Counted from the first letter of the stretch, positions 1-7,347 are shown. The stretch: 48,691 nt of DNA from Aneurinibacillus thermoaerophilus (GCF_900099925.1 NZ_FNDE01000029.1:1-48691); one strand, 5' to 3'. The notes: a model not told the origin generated them from the sequence alone. Numbers and translations: made by a program.

Positions 1-576
1 AGGGAATTAGTTGGAAAAGAGAATTTTGACGCATTAACAGACAATAAATGGACGATGGATGATGTGAAAGCCGCAGGCGGAGCATTAGAAAATTTGTTTT
101 TAGGAAGACTTAAGATTGTCAAAAACATCAATAAAACGGTTAAAATTACAAAAAGATTGGATAAAGCGAAACAGCCATTACAACCGCCGAAGCCGAAACA
201 ATCCACTGGGAATGCAACTAAGGGGATGGGTAAAGTTCAAAATGCTTTACCTAACCTAGAGAATGCAAAGATAGACCCTCGAAAACTCACAGACTACGCT
301 CTAAATCCGGAACATCCAGTGGGGGGCAATAAAGCGAAAGTGTTTGAAAGTGCTCTAGGATACAATAAATCAAATGCCGATGAATTAATGAAGCAGGTTC
401 AAGAGAAGTTACCTCAGAGTGAAGCTATCTTGGGGAAAGCAGACCAATATGGACAAAGGTATACTGTGGATATGCAGATAACAGGTCCAAATGGTAATAC
501 AACAACAGTCAGAACAGGTTGGATTATTAAACCAGGTTCAGATGTACCAGAGATGACAACAATATATGTAAAGTAG
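1..576 (+). CDS. polymorphic toxin C-terminal region, 5' truncated by the window edge
   Basis: The frame is open from base 1, so this is the end of a longer protein; an internal ATG at 55 is unlikely to be the true start. About 100 residues of Lys/Pro-rich linker precede a compact final domain of about 90 residues that begins near base 275 with the motif NPEHPVGGNKAKVFE and ends in beta-strand-like sequence. I recall this NPxHPxGGxKAxxF pattern from the DUF6883 domain at the C-terminus of secreted polymorphic toxins; that assignment is from memory. The next gene starts 9 bases after the stop and looks like its immunity partner. The toxic activity is not known to me. Confidence 0.6.
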   Translation, partial: RELVGKENFDALTDNKWTMDDVKAAGGALENLFLGRLKIVKNINKTVKITKRLDKAKQPLQPPKPKQSTGNATKGMGKVQNALPNLENAKIDPRKLTDYALNPEHPVGGNKAKVFESALGYNKSNADELMKQVQEKLPQSEAILGKADQYGQRYTVDMQITGPNGNTTTVRTGWIIKPGSDVPEMTTIYVK

Positions 577-584
577 GTGATTAA

Positions 585-785
585 ATGAGTTTTGATGAAC
601 TCGATACTGTCGTGATATTAAATGATTACCCAAATGAAGGGATAAAAAAGGGTGATATCGGGGTGGTAGTTTCAGTGCATACAGTTCCGAATGAAGCATA
701 TGAAATCGAATTTGTAGATGATGAAGGTAGAACTAAATCCATAATCGTACTTGAGCCACATGAGATAGAGAAGTATGTGGGCTAA
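585..785 (+). CDS. DUF4926-like small protein, probable immunity protein
   Basis: This 66-residue acidic protein starts at an ATG that follows a GTAGGTGA ribosome binding site overlapping the end of the toxin gene. The sequence (LDTVVILNDYPNEGIKKGDIG, then EIEFVDDEGRT near residue 40) matches the small SH3-like beta-barrel family DUF4926 as I remember it, which often sits directly behind toxin C-terminal domains. The tight spacing to the upstream DUF6883-type fragment supports a toxin-immunity pair in one transcript. Binding to and neutralising that toxin is inference. Confidence 0.6.
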   Translation: MSFDELDTVVILNDYPNEGIKKGDIGVVVSVHTVPNEAYEIEFVDDEGRTKSIIVLEPHEIEKYVG

Positions 786-931
786 TTGGTAACGGTTACC
801 CGTGCTGAAAAAACGAACGTTCGCGCTGATGGGAAAATATAGACGGGTTTACATCTTAAAAACAAGATCGTACAATACAACCAATAAACCAAACACTAAA
901 AAACTTGACAAACACGCTTAGACCAACTTTC

Positions 932-977
932 AAAGGCTTATTCCAACTTTAACGATAAGGAGGAATGAGCCTTTTTT
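932..977 (+). terminator. rho-independent terminator
   Basis: AAAGGCTTATTCC (932-944) pairs with GGAATGAGCCTTT (962-974, one G-U pair) and is followed by a run of T. It closes the toxin-immunity unit on the left and sits just before the coiled-coil gene, so it also marks a seam between the two kinds of DNA. Confidence 0.7.
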
Positions 978-1008
978 GCATGCCCTAAATCAAAGGAGGA
1001 AAAGGAAA

Positions 1009-1464
1009 ATGGCAAAGCAGGTACAGGAAAAGGTAGGTCTAATTGCACAGGCAGAAGCAGAGTATGAGGCAATCGTAGACGAAGTAAGGGGATACTGCCA
1101 GAAAGCACGAGAGTTACGACAACAGGCGGACGAACTTAGACGTTCAGGTAATATCGCCCCAAAGGTAGCGTCAGAAGTAAGGAAACTACTCGAACAGGCT
1201 GAATACTTTTACCAGTTGGCAGACGAAAAGGACGGACACCCAAGACTGGAAGCAATTCGCCGTTTGGAAGAACTACAACGTGAAGCATCTGGATTAAGGG
1301 AGACTGTACAGCATAACGAAAGTGTGTTAGCCCGTCAGAAAAAGGAATTGGACGTAGCAAAGGAAGAAGCGGCGGCGATGATTCGGCGGGCAGAGGAACG
1401 AATACAGGAAACGGAAAAGCTAATAGCTTCCCAAATGGCAAAGCTGGAAGAATTGGAGGGATAG
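1009..1464 (+). CDS. coiled-coil protein of unknown function
   Basis: This encodes 151 residues, strongly charged and rich in Glu, Lys, Arg, Gln and Ala, with no Pro or Gly breaks for long stretches; heptad-like spacing suggests coiled coil over most of residues 5-150. There is no signal peptide or membrane segment. I chose the ATG at 1009 because AAAGGAGGAAAAGG lies just upstream; an in-frame TTG at 976 lies inside the terminator stem-loop tail. It is the first gene of a run of closely spaced small genes (1009-3677). I do not recognise a family. Confidence 0.7.
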   Translation: MAKQVQEKVGLIAQAEAEYEAIVDEVRGYCQKARELRQQADELRRSGNIAPKVASEVRKLLEQAEYFYQLADEKDGHPRLEAIRRLEELQREASGLRETVQHNESVLARQKKELDVAKEEAAAMIRRAEERIQETEKLIASQMAKLEELEG

Positions 1465-1468
1465 ACGA

Positions 1469-1621
1469 ATGGCGCAACTAAGCCCCGAAGCAGTAGAAGC
1501 ACGCCGCCAGTACGAAAGAGAATACAGACGGAAGTGGCGGCAAAAACCCGAAAACAAAGAAAAGCAAAGAGAGTACGAGCGCAGGTACTGGGAGCGAAAG
1601 GCAAAGCAGTCCAAGGAATAA
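1469..1621 (+). CDS. small basic Arg/Glu-rich protein
   Basis: A 50-residue protein, too short for many gene callers, begins at the ATG at 1469, five bases after the previous stop, with GGAGGG as ribosome binding site inside the upstream gene. The sequence is almost wholly Arg, Lys, Glu, Gln, Tyr and Trp (for example YEREYRRKWRQKPENKEKQR) and probably forms one highly charged helix. Similar tiny proteins occur in phage-like elements of Bacilli, where nucleic-acid binding is the usual guess. A longer overlapping frame (1534-1740) has no ribosome binding site and is rejected. Confidence 0.5.
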   Translation: MAQLSPEAVEARRQYEREYRRKWRQKPENKEKQREYERRYWERKAKQSKE

Positions 1622-1745
1622 CCCATACAGCCCCACGCTCTTATAGTGCAAACCGCATCAACAAACAAAGCAAGGACATATTACCCGACAAGGAACGAAA
1701 CCACGATACAAACCAAATACGAAGGTCGCAGGAGGAATAACAAAA

Positions 1746-1916
1746 ATGACGGAGCATGAGAAATTCTTATGGGAAGAACTGAGCATGGCAAACGAAAGCC
1801 ATACGAGAATCCTAAACCTGTTAGAATGCTATATCGACTTTGTCGTTGGAGTAGGATTGCAAGACGAGTTTCATGCCTACCTGGCAAAGAGAGTTACACC
1901 AAGCCGAAATGGATGA
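1746..1916 (+). CDS. small acidic hypothetical protein
   Basis: A 56-residue protein starts at the ATG at 1746 with an excellent AGGAGG site nine bases upstream. The first 35 residues (MTEHEKFLWEELSMANESHT, then RILNLLECYIDFVVGVG) look like two amphipathic helices. It is followed after 78 bases by the HGGxSTG gene. No family recognised; supported by ribosome binding site, gene spacing and uninterrupted frame only. Confidence 0.45.
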   Translation: MTEHEKFLWEELSMANESHTRILNLLECYIDFVVGVGLQDEFHAYLAKRVTPSRNG

Positions 1917-1994
1917 TGAGATAAAAGCTGGGGGCGTATAGTCCTCCCCCGGTCGGGGAAACAAACCTCATGAAATAAGGTAAGGGGTGAAAGG

Positions 1995-2492
1995 ATGGAG
2001 AAAAAGCTCTGCGGAGCAAAGACGAGAAGCGGCGAGCCTTGCCAGAAAGCGGCGTTGCATAATGGACGGTGCAGATTGCATGGTGGAAAATCAACGGGGC
2101 CGAAAGACCGTTCCAAGCTAAAAGGCAACAAAAACGCGCTGAAACATGGGCTGTATGAAACGATCTGGCTGGATACGCTGACAGACGAAGAACGGCAACT
2201 GTATGCAAGAGTATCAACCGACCCGACAACCCAAGTGGAAAACGAGTTCAAACTGTCCGACATACGCATCCGGCGCATGTTGCAACGTATCAAGCAGGAA
2301 GAAGAAAAGGACAAGCCGAATCAAGCTGCTATCCGAGCCATTGAGGAAGCGATCACGAAAGTACAGATGAACAAGGCAACACTTATTCGGGAAAACAGCA
2401 GGCTGGTGGAAAGGAACGGAACAGAAAGCGATGGAGCATTAGACCAACTGGCAGTCATACTAGAACAGGCGAGAAAAAAGCATCAAAAATGA
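1995..2492 (+). CDS. HGGxSTG-motif protein, phage small-terminase-like
   Basis: This 165-residue protein has an N-terminal zinc-knuckle-like array with Cys6, Cys16, Cys26 and His29 leading straight into HGGKSTGP (29-36). That motif defines a family annotated as HGGxSTG or small terminase-like proteins in phages and phage satellites, where the small subunit recognises packaging sites. The rest is helical and charged (about 60-165), including a long Lys/Glu helix at 90-130. The start ATG follows AAGGGGTGAAAGG. A terminator follows directly, so this is the last gene of the 1009-2492 run. There is no large terminase nearby, so packaging by a helper phage, or another DNA-binding role, are both possible. 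Confidence 0.65.
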   Translation: MEKKLCGAKTRSGEPCQKAALHNGRCRLHGGKSTGPKDRSKLKGNKNALKHGLYETIWLDTLTDEERQLYARVSTDPTTQVENEFKLSDIRIRRMLQRIKQEEEKDKPNQAAIRAIEEAITKVQMNKATLIRENSRLVERNGTESDGALDQLAVILEQARKKHQK

Positions 2493-2496
2493 TTCG

Positions 2497-2537
2497 GGAA
2501 GCAAACAAGGCAGACAGCTTTGTTCGCTTCCTTTTTT
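2497..2537 (+). terminator. rho-independent terminator
   Basis: GGAAGCAAACAA (2497-2508) pairs with TTTGTTCGCTTCC (2519-2531) with one bulged base, followed by six T. It ends the 1009-2492 transcription unit and separates it from the recombinase. Confidence 0.85.
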
Positions 2538-2680
2538 GTGGTTCGCGCAGGGGATACGCGATAATAAAATGACAGTTGGCTTACCACGATCACGGTTAGC
2601 GCATGGCAGGAAGGATAAAAGGAATTGTGATTCGTATTACCCAGGTCGTAAACTGTAACAAAAAATAGGAGGAACTGGAA

Positions 2681-3490
2681 ATGGTTCAAGAGACAATCAA
2701 GAAGGTGGTCGGGTATGCCCGCATATCTTCAGATAGCCAGATTGGAAATACATCCATAGCGGAGCAGGTAAGGAAGATAGAAGCATACTGTATCAGCCAA
2801 GGCTGGGAACTGGCAAAGATGTTCATTGACGAAGGGGAAAGTGGAAGCACGAAAGAACGTGGCGGCTACCGAGATATGATGCAATACATAGAGCAAACGG
2901 AAAACGAGATCAGCGGTATCGTTGTCCTCAAGGCAGACCGCATCCATAGACGGCTGAAAAATCTGCTGGAACTGATTGAGGACGAACTGGAACCGAAAGG
3001 GATTGCTTTCATTAGCGTGTCGGAAAACTTTGATACTTCCACCCCGCAAGGGATGCTGTTCCTGCAAATGATCGGCTCTTTTGCAGAGTTTGAACGCAAG
3101 ATTATCAACGAACGGACGAAAAGTGGACGGATTGCCACCGCTAGAGAGAATAAATACGCAGGTGGGGGTGTGCCATACGGCTATCAGGTAGTGAATGGGA
3201 CGATCTTGTTGGACGAGCAACAAGCGCAGACGGTGAAAAGTATCTTTCAACTCTATGTAGAGGGGAATAACCCATACAAAATCGCTTGCAAGTTGAACCG
3301 AGCAGGCATCACAACGAAGACGGGTAAGCAATGGACAGTGGTACAGGTACAAAACATTTTGAACAACGAGACGTATACAGGTTTTAATATGTACAACGGG
3401 CTAAAGGAGAGGAACGGCATTCGGCAGAAAGACGTTTTCCCTCGTATCATTAGCCGCCAGTTGTGGAATAAGGCAAGGCAGGTTAGCTAA
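2681..3490 (+). CDS. serine recombinase (resolvase N domain plus short Recombinase domain)
   Basis: The 269-residue protein has the serine-recombinase signature VGYARISSDSQ at 10-20, with Ser16 in the position of the catalytic nucleophile, then DEGESGS near 48, the KADRIHRR region near 85-92 and EFERKIINERT near 130-140, all typical of the resolvase domain. From about 160 (GGGVPYGYQVVNG) it continues into a Recombinase domain with ILNNETYTGFNMYNG, but it stops where large serine recombinases go on to a zinc ribbon and coiled coil, so it is about half the size of SpoIVCA-type enzymes. The stop is followed by an intact small gene, so it may be naturally short. It probably moves the 0.9-5 kb module; a role in sigK excision is not supported by its size. 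Confidence 0.85.
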   Translation: MVQETIKKVVGYARISSDSQIGNTSIAEQVRKIEAYCISQGWELAKMFIDEGESGSTKERGGYRDMMQYIEQTENEISGIVVLKADRIHRRLKNLLELIEDELEPKGIAFISVSENFDTSTPQGMLFLQMIGSFAEFERKIINERTKSGRIATARENKYAGGGVPYGYQVVNGTILLDEQQAQTVKSIFQLYVEGNNPYKIACKLNRAGITTKTGKQWTVVQVQNILNNETYTGFNMYNGLKERNGIRQKDVFPRIISRQLWNKARQVS

Positions 3491-3506
3491 ATAGGAGGAT
3501 GAACAA

Positions 3507-3677
3507 ATGAGCGAATTCAAAGAGCCAATGATGATGTGTTCTAAGGATTACGACGAAATGATTGACATGGCTCTAGCCATGAAGGATAAAGAATGGTTTG
3601 AGGAACTGGTTACCAAGCAAAAGCGGTTACGTGAACTAGAGATTGAGATGCGCCGCGAATTAGGTGTACTTGACTAG
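3507..3677 (+). CDS. IDEAL-domain-like small protein
   Basis: A 56-residue protein starts at the ATG at 3507 with AGGAGGATG eight bases upstream and 16 bases after the recombinase stop, so the two are probably co-transcribed. Residues 19-40 (IDMALAMKDKEWFEELVTKQ) fit the IDEAL domain pattern of Bacilli (Ile-Asp-x-Ala-Leu, then Asp-Lys-x-x-Phe). IDEAL modules occur alone or in regulators such as ComK-associated adaptor proteins; a function here cannot be given. It could act as a recombinase accessory factor, which is inference from position only. Confidence 0.5.
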   Translation: MSEFKEPMMMCSKDYDEMIDMALAMKDKEWFEELVTKQKRLRELEIEMRRELGVLD

Positions 3678-4058
3678 GATACGAGCATACTCCACAGCAG
3701 ACCAACGAGAACAGGGCGAGATGACGTTCTTATGTAGGATTACCACAAATGACACCGATGATGGGAGATACAAACAAGAGCGAACCATCTCACAGGGTTA
3801 AACGTTATTGTTGACCCCAAGCAAAGCATGTGTCATAATCTCCATACAGTATTCAATTGTGATTCAGGGGGATACTGCTAACTTGGTAAACTTCAACTCT
3901 TAGAGCACTTGATTGTCTGTAATGGGCGACAAGTGCTTTTTTGCGTTCAACAGTCAGAAACGGACAGCGCCCGATAATTACTTAATTAGTCGAGTAAGTG
4001 TACATTTTACAATCACAAGTAGCCAAAAAAGCGTATGAGAACGGGAGTGTAGCGTGTG
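3678..4058. other. intergenic stretch before the initiator-like gene
   Basis: About 380 bases without a convincing gene. Short frames exist but none has a ribosome binding site. The only clear structure is the stem-loop at 3904-3937. If the downstream protein is a rolling-circle-type initiator, an origin could lie here or behind the gene; I see no recognisable nick site. Confidence 0.4.
3904..3943 (+). terminator. stem-loop with T tract
   Basis: AGCACTTG (3904-3911) pairs perfectly with CAAGTGCT (3930-3937) across an 18-base loop and is followed by TTTTTT. It probably ends the recombinase-IDEAL transcript. Confidence 0.6.
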
Positions 4059-4883
4059 ATGAAGGCAACTATATCTATCGACAAATTTGTCATGGAGTAC
4101 AAGGATGTGCCGCTTGGGGCTTATTACGGATTGATAAGAGATGCGGCGATGAACGGGTTTCAAATGAAAGAAACGGTGTATTGGGGCGAATACTGCTACG
4201 AGTTGCATATACGGAAAGAGAAGAAAGCCTACCTACATGTATTTTACAAGAACTTTAGGGAGACGAAGGGACATTTGCATACTTTGCGACTAGAGACGCG
4301 CCCCGAACATTACTTGCATTTTTATGAGTTGCTGGAACCGATACGCAAGGTGGCAAGCAGGATATACTTTGTTGGCTGTGATGTGGCGTATGATGTGCGT
4401 ACCTCATTGGAACATGTGGTGGTGATCCCGATGCATGGTAAGAGAAAAATGACTCATGAAGGAACAACGAGGTATTTCGGATTACCTTGTCAGCGCAAGA
4501 CAAACGGATACTGCCGCATTTACGATAAAAAGCTGGAGCTATGGGAAAAGCAAAAGATCATGCTTGACCACGAGTTGAGCCGTATTGAGATTGTCTACAA
4601 GCCCGATAAGAAAATACTGTTGACGGATGTGAGCGGACATCCACCAGAGCAGAACAAGCAATATTTTGCGGCAGTGGTACCAGATTGGAGCGAACTCCCT
4701 AAAAGACGGGCAGAACAGATTCGCAACTTGAGGGATGGAGTAGATATGTATGATCGTCGTATTCGAAAAGCGGTAAAAGAAACCCTTGCCGCCCGGTATC
4801 ACGTAGATTTCAACCAGTTAGCAAGGGAACAATGGGAATCGCTCGTTGAAGTACCTTGTGCGGTATTGCTGGGGGCAGCATAA
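4059..4883 (+). CDS. replication-initiator-like protein
   Basis: The product is 274 residues. I chose the ATG at 4059 (a GTG precedes it in frame) with GGGAG about a dozen bases upstream. Near residues 150-160 it has GYCRIYDKKLEL, and about 20 residues later HELSRIEIVYKP. This Tyr-x-Lys then Arg-x-Glu arrangement resembles the core of Rep_trans/phage replication initiators of small rolling-circle plasmids and filamentous phages. The HUH metal motif is not obvious, in line with Rep_trans rather than HUH enzymes. It lies downstream of the recombinase in the same direction. A nicking-type initiator for the module is the best guess; sequence comparison could also show a relaxase-like or purely structural protein. 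Confidence 0.5.
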   Translation: MKATISIDKFVMEYKDVPLGAYYGLIRDAAMNGFQMKETVYWGEYCYELHIRKEKKAYLHVFYKNFRETKGHLHTLRLETRPEHYLHFYELLEPIRKVASRIYFVGCDVAYDVRTSLEHVVVIPMHGKRKMTHEGTTRYFGLPCQRKTNGYCRIYDKKLELWEKQKIMLDHELSRIEIVYKPDKKILLTDVSGHPPEQNKQYFAAVVPDWSELPKRRAEQIRNLRDGVDMYDRRIRKAVKETLAARYHVDFNQLAREQWESLVEVPCAVLLGAA

Positions 4884-4926
4884 ACCGCAGATTCAACAGC
4901 GACTGGTGTAACGATTTCGCATATAC

Positions 4927-5002
4927 AGTATACGACCTTCCCCCAGAGGAAAACGACAGAAAACATACAGGGTTGTGCAGATTTTGGAAAATATCGTATA
5001 CT
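4927..5002. repeat. 9-bp perfect inverted repeat behind the initiator gene
   Basis: AGTATACGA at 4927-4935 is repeated in inverse orientation as TCGTATACT at 4994-5002, each arm containing the palindrome GTATAC. The arms are 58 bases apart and start about 45 bases after the initiator stop codon. It may be a binding site for that protein, or a recombinase arm pair. Confidence 0.45.
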
Positions 5003-5094
5003 ACGCATCATTGTTTCCTGTTGGTGTACGGGAGAGTAAAAAATTTTGCTCGGCACTTAAAAAACAACAACATTTTGATATATGTCTGATACAG

Positions 5095-5196
5095 ACGTTG
5101 AACGATGAGAAAATGGACTGGCTGGCGTCCCGTTGCGGGTCACTTGTTGACTAACGCTTGAGCTGAGGTTGCCGACATTTTTTCCACATTCAACGT
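5095..5196 (+). ncRNA. candidate IS110 bridge (seek) RNA region
   Basis: IS110-group elements encode a structured guide RNA in the noncoding region before the transposase. Here ACGTTGAA (5095-5102) and TTCAACGT (5189-5196) form a perfect closing helix around about 86 bases containing the small hairpin CCCG-TTG-CGGG (5129-5139). GGCGTCCC (5124-5131) is the exact complement of GGGACGCC at 9432-9439, the sequence next to the right end of the second IS110 gene, and six of its bases match GGGACG next to this element's own right end. The RNA boundaries are approximate. Confidence 0.45.
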
Positions 5197-5223
5197 ATTT
5201 CATAGACAGAGGTGATGCCTTGC

Positions 5224-6459
5224 ATGCACTACAAACAGAAGCATATTTACATTGGAGTTGACCTGCACAAGAAAACACATACGGCTGTGGTAATCAATTG
5301 CTGGAACGAGAAGCTGGGGGAAATTACGTTTGAGAACAAGCCCGCCGCTTTTGATGAACTGACCACGTATGTCAAGCAGTTCAAGAAGCGAGGCATGACC
5401 CCTGTGTATGGGTTGGAAGATGTAGGCGGGTACGGCAGGGCATTAGCGGTGTACCTGCTGGAAAACAAACAGAAGGTGAAGGAAGTAAACTCCGCTCTTT
5501 CCTACGCCGAGCGCAAAAGTTACCCGACCACACAGAAAAGCGATAGCTGGGATGCGGAGTGTGTAGCAAAAATCCTGCTAAACAAGCTGGACATGTTACC
5601 CGACGCAAACCCGCAAGACGTATACTGGACGATTGGTCAACTGGTGACGAGAAGGAATGGCTTGGTGAAGGCATTGATCTCCCTTAAAAACCAATTGCAC
5701 ACCCAACTCAGTTACCATTACCCCAGTTACAAGAAGTTTTTTAGCGATATAGACGGAAAATGTGCGCTGGCGTTTTGGGAGAAGTACCCCGCCCCGCATT
5801 TGCTGGAAGGTGTATCGGCAGAAACATTGTCGGCATTTTTGCGGAAGTCGAGCAATAACGCCTGCTCCACAAGGAAGGCGGAGGAAATATTGGCATTGGT
5901 TCAGGCAGATGGCGATACAACAAGAAAGTACCAAGAACAGCGCAACTTTCTTATCCAGAGCCACGTAAGAGATATACAGTTCAAAAAGAAGGAAATTGCG
6001 TATGTGGAGGAAGAACTAGGTAGAATGATGAAGGTACTAGATTTCCAACTGGAAACCATGCCAGGAATTGATTTGGTAACGGCATCTTCTCTAGTTGCAG
6101 AAATAGGTGACATTAACCGCTTTGCCAGCGCAGACAAACTGGCACGTTTTGCAGGAATCGCACCTGTTAATTTCAGTTCTGGCGGTAAGGGTACGAACCA
6201 AAAAAGCAGACAGGGCAATAGGGTATTGCATGGCTTGTTTTACAACCTAGCTGTCCAGCAAGTACAAGTTTCAAAAGGGAGCAAAAAGCCACGAAATCCA
6301 TTATTTTACGAATACTTCAACCGCAAAAAAGAAGAAGGAAAAACGCCAACGCAAGCATTGGTATGTGTGATGCGGCGGTTAGTCAATATCATCTATGGCA
6401 TGATGAAGAACAAAACAGCGTTCCGTCTTCCTGAAAAAGCAGAAAAACAAGCAAGCTGA
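5224..6459 (+). CDS. IS110-family transposase (DEDD recombinase)
   Basis: The 411-residue protein has the N-terminal RuvC-like DEDD domain: GVDLHKKTH (Asp13), YGLEDVGGYG (the Glu) and KSDSWDAE (the two Asp of the DxxD pair), and a C-terminal Tnp domain with LETMPGID, AEIGDINRF, DKLARFAGIAPV and FSSGGKG, where the family's nucleophilic Ser lies. It cuts and pastes without terminal repeats using a guide RNA. I take the ATG at 5224, nine bases after GAGGTG; GTG 5212 and ATG 5215 overlap that site. The gene appears intact. It separates the initiator gene from the toxin fragment at 6526. Confidence 0.92.
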   Translation: MHYKQKHIYIGVDLHKKTHTAVVINCWNEKLGEITFENKPAAFDELTTYVKQFKKRGMTPVYGLEDVGGYGRALAVYLLENKQKVKEVNSALSYAERKSYPTTQKSDSWDAECVAKILLNKLDMLPDANPQDVYWTIGQLVTRRNGLVKALISLKNQLHTQLSYHYPSYKKFFSDIDGKCALAFWEKYPAPHLLEGVSAETLSAFLRKSSNNACSTRKAEEILALVQADGDTTRKYQEQRNFLIQSHVRDIQFKKKEIAYVEEELGRMMKVLDFQLETMPGIDLVTASSLVAEIGDINRFASADKLARFAGIAPVNFSSGGKGTNQKSRQGNRVLHGLFYNLAVQQVQVSKGSKKPRNPLFYEYFNRKKEEGKTPTQALVCVMRRLVNIIYGMMKNKTAFRLPEKAEKQAS

Positions 6460-6525
6460 CTGGTGGTATTGCTGGTACATCTAGCAGCCACCGTTACTTT
6501 TCAATAGTCTAGCTTTACAACATAG

Positions 6526-6876
6526 GGGACGGATAATGCTTCGAGCAATCTAAATAAAGATTTTAAAAATTATCGAAAGACTTTTTTCAACGAGTATCCT
6601 GAATTAAAAGGGAAGGTTATTGTACATCACGCTATTGAGCAACAAATATTAAAAAGATATAAAGGGCTTTTCAGTGAGCAAGAAATACACGCTCTAGAGA
6701 ATTTACGTGGAATCCCTAAGGAGATTAATAGTAGTCTTCATTTATCGACAATTAGAAAAGAGTGGAATAGCTTTTATAAGAATAACAAAAACCCAACCAG
6801 AGAAGACATAATTAACTTCATGTTGAAACTTGATAAGGAGTATGGGCATTTATTTAATCCACCTGTAAAAAAATGA
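6526..6876 (+). pseudogene. orphan polymorphic-toxin C-terminal nuclease-like domain
   Basis: A frame opens right after the IS110 end and runs 116 codons to TGA at 6874 with no start codon of its own. It reads GTDNASSNLNKDF, then VIVHHAIEQQILKRY, LENLRGIP, LHLSTIRKEWNSFY and a final YGHLFNPP. A His-His followed by Ile-Arg-x-x-Trp-Asn is the layout of AHH/HNH-endonuclease VII-type toxin tips. Without the delivery part and start it should be silent unless recombined into a longer toxin gene. The next gene, 15 bases on, is the probable immunity partner. Composition is clearly AT-rich. Confidence 0.65.
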
Positions 6877-6891
6877 TTTGGAGGTAAGGCT

Positions 6892-7347
6892 ATGAATTTA
6901 TATTTACTAGAGCCTGAAGTTGCTGGCGGGCATGGAGAACAAACGATTTACGAAGATGGAGATTTTGATAAAGTAAAGTTTTTGCACTATGAGTTCTATG
7001 GATGGTTAGGTGATGAACTATTAGAATCAACACCTTGTTTTATAATTACTAGTTCTTTAGCAAAAGAATTAGTTGCCGCAAATCTAACTGGCTACAAGTT
7101 AACCAATTGTTTAATAACGACTAGTGAAGAATTCGAGGATTCTTCGCCCGACACAGAATTACCAGAGTTTAAGCAGTTAATTCCATTGGGAAAGGTTACT
7201 ACTGAAGATAACACATATCATTTTTGGTCAGGTGAAGACTTTTGTCTCTCTGAAAATAATAGTTTAGTTGTTACTCAAAATGCATTAAGTATTCTACAAT
7301 CGCATACTTTGAATCAGTGTAGTATTACAGTTCTCCATAAAAAATAA
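6892..7347 (+). CDS. probable immunity protein paired with the AHH-like toxin tip
   Basis: A 151-residue acidic soluble protein starts at the ATG at 6892 behind GGAGG. It opens MNLYLLEPEVAGGHGEQT and contains HYEFYGWLGDELLESTPCF and ITTSEEFE, with no signal or membrane segment. I know this LEPEVAGGxGExT type from genes directly behind toxin C-terminal modules, but cannot name the family with certainty. Position 15 bases behind the toxin fragment is the main argument for an immunity role. It has its own ribosome binding site but no evident promoter, since the IS insertion cut it from its old operon. Confidence 0.6.
   Translation: MNLYLLEPEVAGGHGEQTIYEDGDFDKVKFLHYEFYGWLGDELLESTPCFIITSSLAKELVAANLTGYKLTNCLITTSEEFEDSSPDTELPEFKQLIPLGKVTTEDNTYHFWSGEDFCLSENNSLVVTQNALSILQSHTLNQCSITVLHKK

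Larger units (their letters stand above)
5095..6524 (+). mobile_element. IS110-family insertion sequence
   Basis: The element comprises a noncoding 5' region, the transposase gene and a 65-base 3' tail. The right end is placed at 6524 because the toxin reading frame starts immediately after it and because a second IS110 gene (8949-9364) shows the same GGGGACG directly after a tail of the same length. IS110 elements lack terminal inverted repeats, so the left end cannot be read off; 5095 is the start of the predicted RNA helix and the true end is probably upstream of it. Confidence 0.6.

Noticed and set aside
814-823. CGAACGTTCG as a LexA (SOS) box
   Set aside because: The Bacillus SOS box needs four bases between CGAAC and GTTCG; here there are none.
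1534-1740. 68-codon plus-strand frame
   Set aside because: It overlaps the better-supported 50-codon gene at 1469-1621 in another frame and has no ribosome binding site.
2681-3490. The serine recombinase as the SpoIVCA-type enzyme that excises the sigK element
   Set aside because: It is about half the length, lacks the zinc-ribbon and coiled-coil parts, and sits within a separate module; the true excisionase is more likely off the left edge.
832-4994. GGAAAATAT at 832-840 and 4986-4994 as attachment-site repeats of the module
   Set aside because: Nine AT-rich bases are too short to exclude chance, and the flanks do not match.
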